Notes under the pieces: generated by a model
The model's input: the letters and a program-made list of their open reading frames with translations, nothing else
Database searches by the model: none
Told to the model about the DNA's origin: nothing
Shown here: piece after piece, positions 63,601 through 64,000 of the stretch
Layout of the letters: each line of letters opens with the position of its first letter
How positions within the stretch are numbered: the stretch's first letter is position 1
DNA from: Doris montereyensis
Taxonomy: Eukaryota; Mollusca; Gastropoda; Nudibranchia; Dorididae
DNA length: 64,000 nucleotides
Assembly (NCBI GenBank): GCA_037039925.1
Contig: JAXRKP010000467.1
Coordinates: forward strand, 102,501-166,500
Direction of reading: 5' to 3'
Program-made: the position numbers and the translations under genes

Positions 63601-63887
63601 TGTAACCCAAAGGTACTGGATTTGAGCCCCACTTCTGACATTTTTCATTGAGCAAAAACATTTACCCTATTTGCTCACTTGGACAACGTGGGTGATACCT
63701 CTTGTATCGAGTGTAAGCCTGATGTTATTGTTAGTCTGTATTCCTTTCTGGTACTTTTTTTATTATTATACATGGAATTAAGTCGTAAAATAATCATATG
63801 GAAAGTGTATCTACTAAAGTACTATTTATTTACCTTTAATGCCAAGCAGTGTTGCATACATGAGAAAGAAGCCACTTTCATCAAACA
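52974..63887 (-). CDS. PPWD1: Peptidylprolyl isomerase domain and WD repeat protein 1 (C-terminal part; 5' end off-window)
   Basis: Seven exons with GT-AG borders and consistent phases, ending in TGA at 52974-52976. PPWD1 is a nuclear, spliceosome-associated cyclophilin with N-terminal WD repeats and a C-terminal peptidyl-prolyl cis-trans isomerase domain. Visible here are the end of the WD/linker region ([14 protein letters not shown], then [12 protein letters not shown]), the family-specific linker [14 protein letters not shown], and the whole cyclophilin domain from [10 protein letters not shown] to the C-terminus NISVK. Counterparts of cyclophilin A Arg55, Phe60, Gln63 ([15 protein letters not shown]), Phe113 (SQFFIT), Trp121 and His126 ([13 protein letters not shown]) are all present, so catalysis is likely. 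Introns are full of mobile elements but exons look intact. The WD repeats lie beyond 64000. Confidence 0.92.
53221..53350 (+). mobile_element. tRNA-derived SINE family A head
   Basis: A-box TAGCCTAGTGG and B-box AGTTCAAATCC, about 40 bp apart. After 'gcacttgggacagacac' the sequence goes into the minisatellite that follows. Confidence 0.7.
53369..54130. repeat. Minisatellite with 'actagcatcctgaccagg' unit, ~26 copies
   Basis: Irregular 24-36-bp units built on 'gcatcctgaccaggggacag' with optional 'actagcact' inserts. The core resembles 'gctagcgtcctgtccagg' in the body of SINE family A, and the array lies just after a SINE A head. A 270-codon - frame is a by-product. It lies in the PPWD1 intron next to the last exon. 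Confidence 0.9.
54290..54585 (-). mobile_element. tRNA-derived SINE family A copy
   Basis: Full-length, - strand: head 'tggcctaatggttagg' with B-box-like 'gggctcaaatcc', then 'gtgttccttgggaaagacac', 'gggtacaggtaacagc', 'ctagcgtcctgtgcagg' and 'ttgaaagaactttt' at the tail. Confidence 0.8.
54731..54892. mobile_element. pogo-type MITE, 162 bp
   Basis: TA target copies at 54729-54730 and 54893-54894. The ends CAGTACAGCCCGTAT and ..ATATGGGCTGTACTG are inverted. No coding capacity. PPWD1 intron. Confidence 0.85.
54958..55109 (-). CDS. PPWD1: PPWD1 exon: cyclophilin core
   Basis: 152 bp. [18 protein letters not shown], then [20 protein letters not shown]. Exit is phase 0. Confidence 0.93.
55552..55664 (-). 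CDS. PPWD1: PPWD1 exon: cyclophilin active-site segment
   Basis: 113 bp. [20 protein letters not shown], then [17 protein letters not shown], which carries the catalytic Arg, Phe and Gln positions. Exit is phase 1. Confidence 0.93.
55977..57025. mobile_element. hAT-like non-autonomous element with 8-bp TSD
   Basis: Ends CAGGGATGGGGAT (55977) and its inverted match ..ATCCCCATCCCTG (57025). They are flanked by the perfect 8-bp direct repeat ttataaat (55969-55976 and 57026-57033). An 8-bp duplication and CAGGG-type ends are typical of hAT transposons. A further internal CAGGGATGGGGATT at 56283 suggests a nested or duplicated end. No transposase is recognised. PPWD1 intron. Confidence 0.85.
57090..57365. 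other. Region enriched in CTAGATCT-type palindromes
   Basis: 'agatct', 'ctaga' and 'tagatct' motifs recur more than a dozen times in varied spacing (as also at 975-1045), without a clean tandem period. It may be a decayed short-unit satellite. No gene was recognised. Confidence 0.45.
57420..57642. repeat. (CT)n/(CCCT)n compound microsatellite
   Basis: About 220 bp of pure pyrimidine alternating between (TC)n and (TCCC)n. The purine strand gives spurious Arg-Glu open frames. Confidence 0.98.
57660..58858. other. PPWD1 intron, no element recognised
   Basis: AT-rich. A 67-codon - frame at 58137-58340 with several Cys and Lys has no assignable family. Confidence 0.4.
58859..58941 (-). CDS. PPWD1: PPWD1 exon: start of the cyclophilin domain
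   Basis: 83 bp, acceptor tttttccag, donor AAAGA|gtaagt. [19 protein letters not shown], then IHCKIFAKE. Exit is phase 2. Confidence 0.9.
59304..59370 (-). CDS. PPWD1: PPWD1 exon
   Basis: 67 bp encoding [19 protein letters not shown], then ATQ at the donor. Exit is phase 0. This linker before the isomerase domain is diagnostic for PPWD1. Confidence 0.92.
59567..59807 (-). CDS. PPWD1: PPWD1 exon
   Basis: 241 bp, acceptor ctcctcatcag, donor GGGG|gtacga. It encodes the segment from [15 protein letters not shown] to the conserved [14 protein letters not shown]. Exit is phase 2. Confidence 0.9.
60170..60426 (-). mobile_element. Tigger-like transposon end
   Basis: On the - strand it starts TA CAGTCACTTCTCGATAGTC and continues colinear with 32352-32590 (e.g. 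'atccggatgtctcgaaaattc' and 'aattttggaacaag'). Only one end is seen. Confidence 0.6.
60490..61610. other. PPWD1 intron, no gene recognised
   Basis: Contains a G/T-rich low-complexity tract at 61318-61400. The long - frame across it is a composition artefact. Confidence 0.4.
61615..62593 (-). mobile_element. pogo/Tigger-type element, 5' part with CENP-B-like HTH
   Basis: The 5' terminus at 62593 (CAGTAGAAATACTTTAAACC next to TA) is followed by a long leader. A 69-codon frame (61615-61824) then opens [20 protein letters not shown] and contains [20 protein letters not shown], the CENP-B N-terminal/psq helix-turn-helix of Tigger and jerky transposases. The second HTH and the DDE domain are missing, so the element is 3'-truncated. 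It sits in a PPWD1 intron. Confidence 0.75.
62825..63050. other. No gene recognised
   Basis: Unique-looking intronic DNA before the tandem repeat. Confidence 0.3.
63055..63312. repeat. ~61-bp GC-rich tandem repeat, 4-5 copies
   Basis: Unit includes 'ggctcgagtaacgcccaggc' and 'gggggtaggtcagttctatt'. The last units are disturbed by G-runs. Confidence 0.9.
63563..63660 (+). mobile_element. tRNA-like SINE head or decayed tRNA
   Basis: A-box TGGCTGAGTGG and a B-box-like GGATTTGAGCC 35-40 bp later, with Leu/Ser-like 5' sequence (gacgagatggctgag). The acceptor stem does not close well, so a working tRNA is unlikely. Confidence 0.5.
63834..63887 (-). CDS. PPWD1: PPWD1 exon
   Basis: 54 bp, acceptor ttcttttcag, donor AAAG|gtaaat. 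[17 protein letters not shown]. It enters in phase 1 and exits in phase 1, completing Val with the next exon. Confidence 0.8.
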
Positions 63888-64000
63888 CTGAAAAGAAAGA
63901 CTCAAACAGTAGTTGTGTTGTAGGATATAAATACAAATATCGTACTGAAAATCTCAACTTTTATCATTGCCTAGCTCAGATAATGGACGCAGCTTTATTT

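Noticed and set aside
63563..63640. Functional tRNA-Leu/Ser gene
   Set aside because: A and B boxes are recognisable but the acceptor stem and variable arm do not form. A SINE head or decayed copy is more likely.

Overview
This is a repeat-dense animal nuclear sequence: genes with short exons and long introns, (TTAGGG)-type telomere-like repeats, many non-LTR retrotransposons, tRNA-derived SINEs, minisatellites and DNA transposons. A marine invertebrate, possibly a mollusc, would fit, but the species cannot be fixed from the sequence. Nothing prokaryotic is present.

Two host genes can be read, and they converge. (1) On the + strand, five exons (5652-5841, 32180-32298, 35117-35279, 42778-42874, 46790 onward) splice in compatible phases. 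They encode the C-terminal part of a type I single-pass receptor with fibronectin type III (FN3) domains, like a class I cytokine receptor: the second half of one FN3 domain, a complete FN3 domain in two exons, a transmembrane exon, and a cytoplasmic tail. The tail exon contains about 14 copies of a 57-bp in-exon repeat and an acidic Ser-rich end with a DSGHGS motif. The first intron visible is about 26 kb. (2) On the - strand, seven exons (63834-63887, 59567-59807, 59304-59370, 58859-58941, 55552-55664, 54958-55109, 52974-53117) encode the C-terminal part of PPWD1, a nuclear WD-repeat cyclophilin. The cyclophilin active-site residues are kept.

Layout. 1-5500: GC-rich ~115-bp tandem repeats, degenerate TTAGGG arrays, a 3.8-kb element with 29-bp terminal inverted repeats holding a Copia gag/protease remnant and a THAP exon, then a second TTAGGG block and a GC-rich long-period repeat. 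5652-32180: the giant receptor intron, holding an RTE-like LINE, SINEs, a CR1/Jockey-like LINE, a P-element-like (THAP9-type) transposase fragment, a pogo/Tigger MITE, and a nested stack at 23.5-31.9 kb. In that stack a CR1-like LINE is split by a Polinton/Maverick remnant (inverted termini, 6-bp target duplication TTGATA, A32-like packaging ATPase), which is itself split by a 3.3-kb RTE-like LINE with a 12-bp target duplication. 32-46 kb: further receptor exons separated by minisatellites, LINE fragments and SINEs. 48-53 kb: intergenic region between the two convergent genes, with LINE fragments and tandem repeats. 53-64 kb: PPWD1, whose introns hold SINEs, a 162-bp pogo-type MITE, a hAT-like element with a perfect 8-bp target duplication, microsatellites and a Tigger/CENP-B-type transposase fragment.

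The most unusual things are the three-level nested insertion, the frame-switching 57-bp repeat in the receptor tail, and the inverted-repeat element embedded between telomere-like blocks. I did not find a clearly new biochemical system. Exon limits come from reading splice sites and protein homology by eye; no alignments were run.
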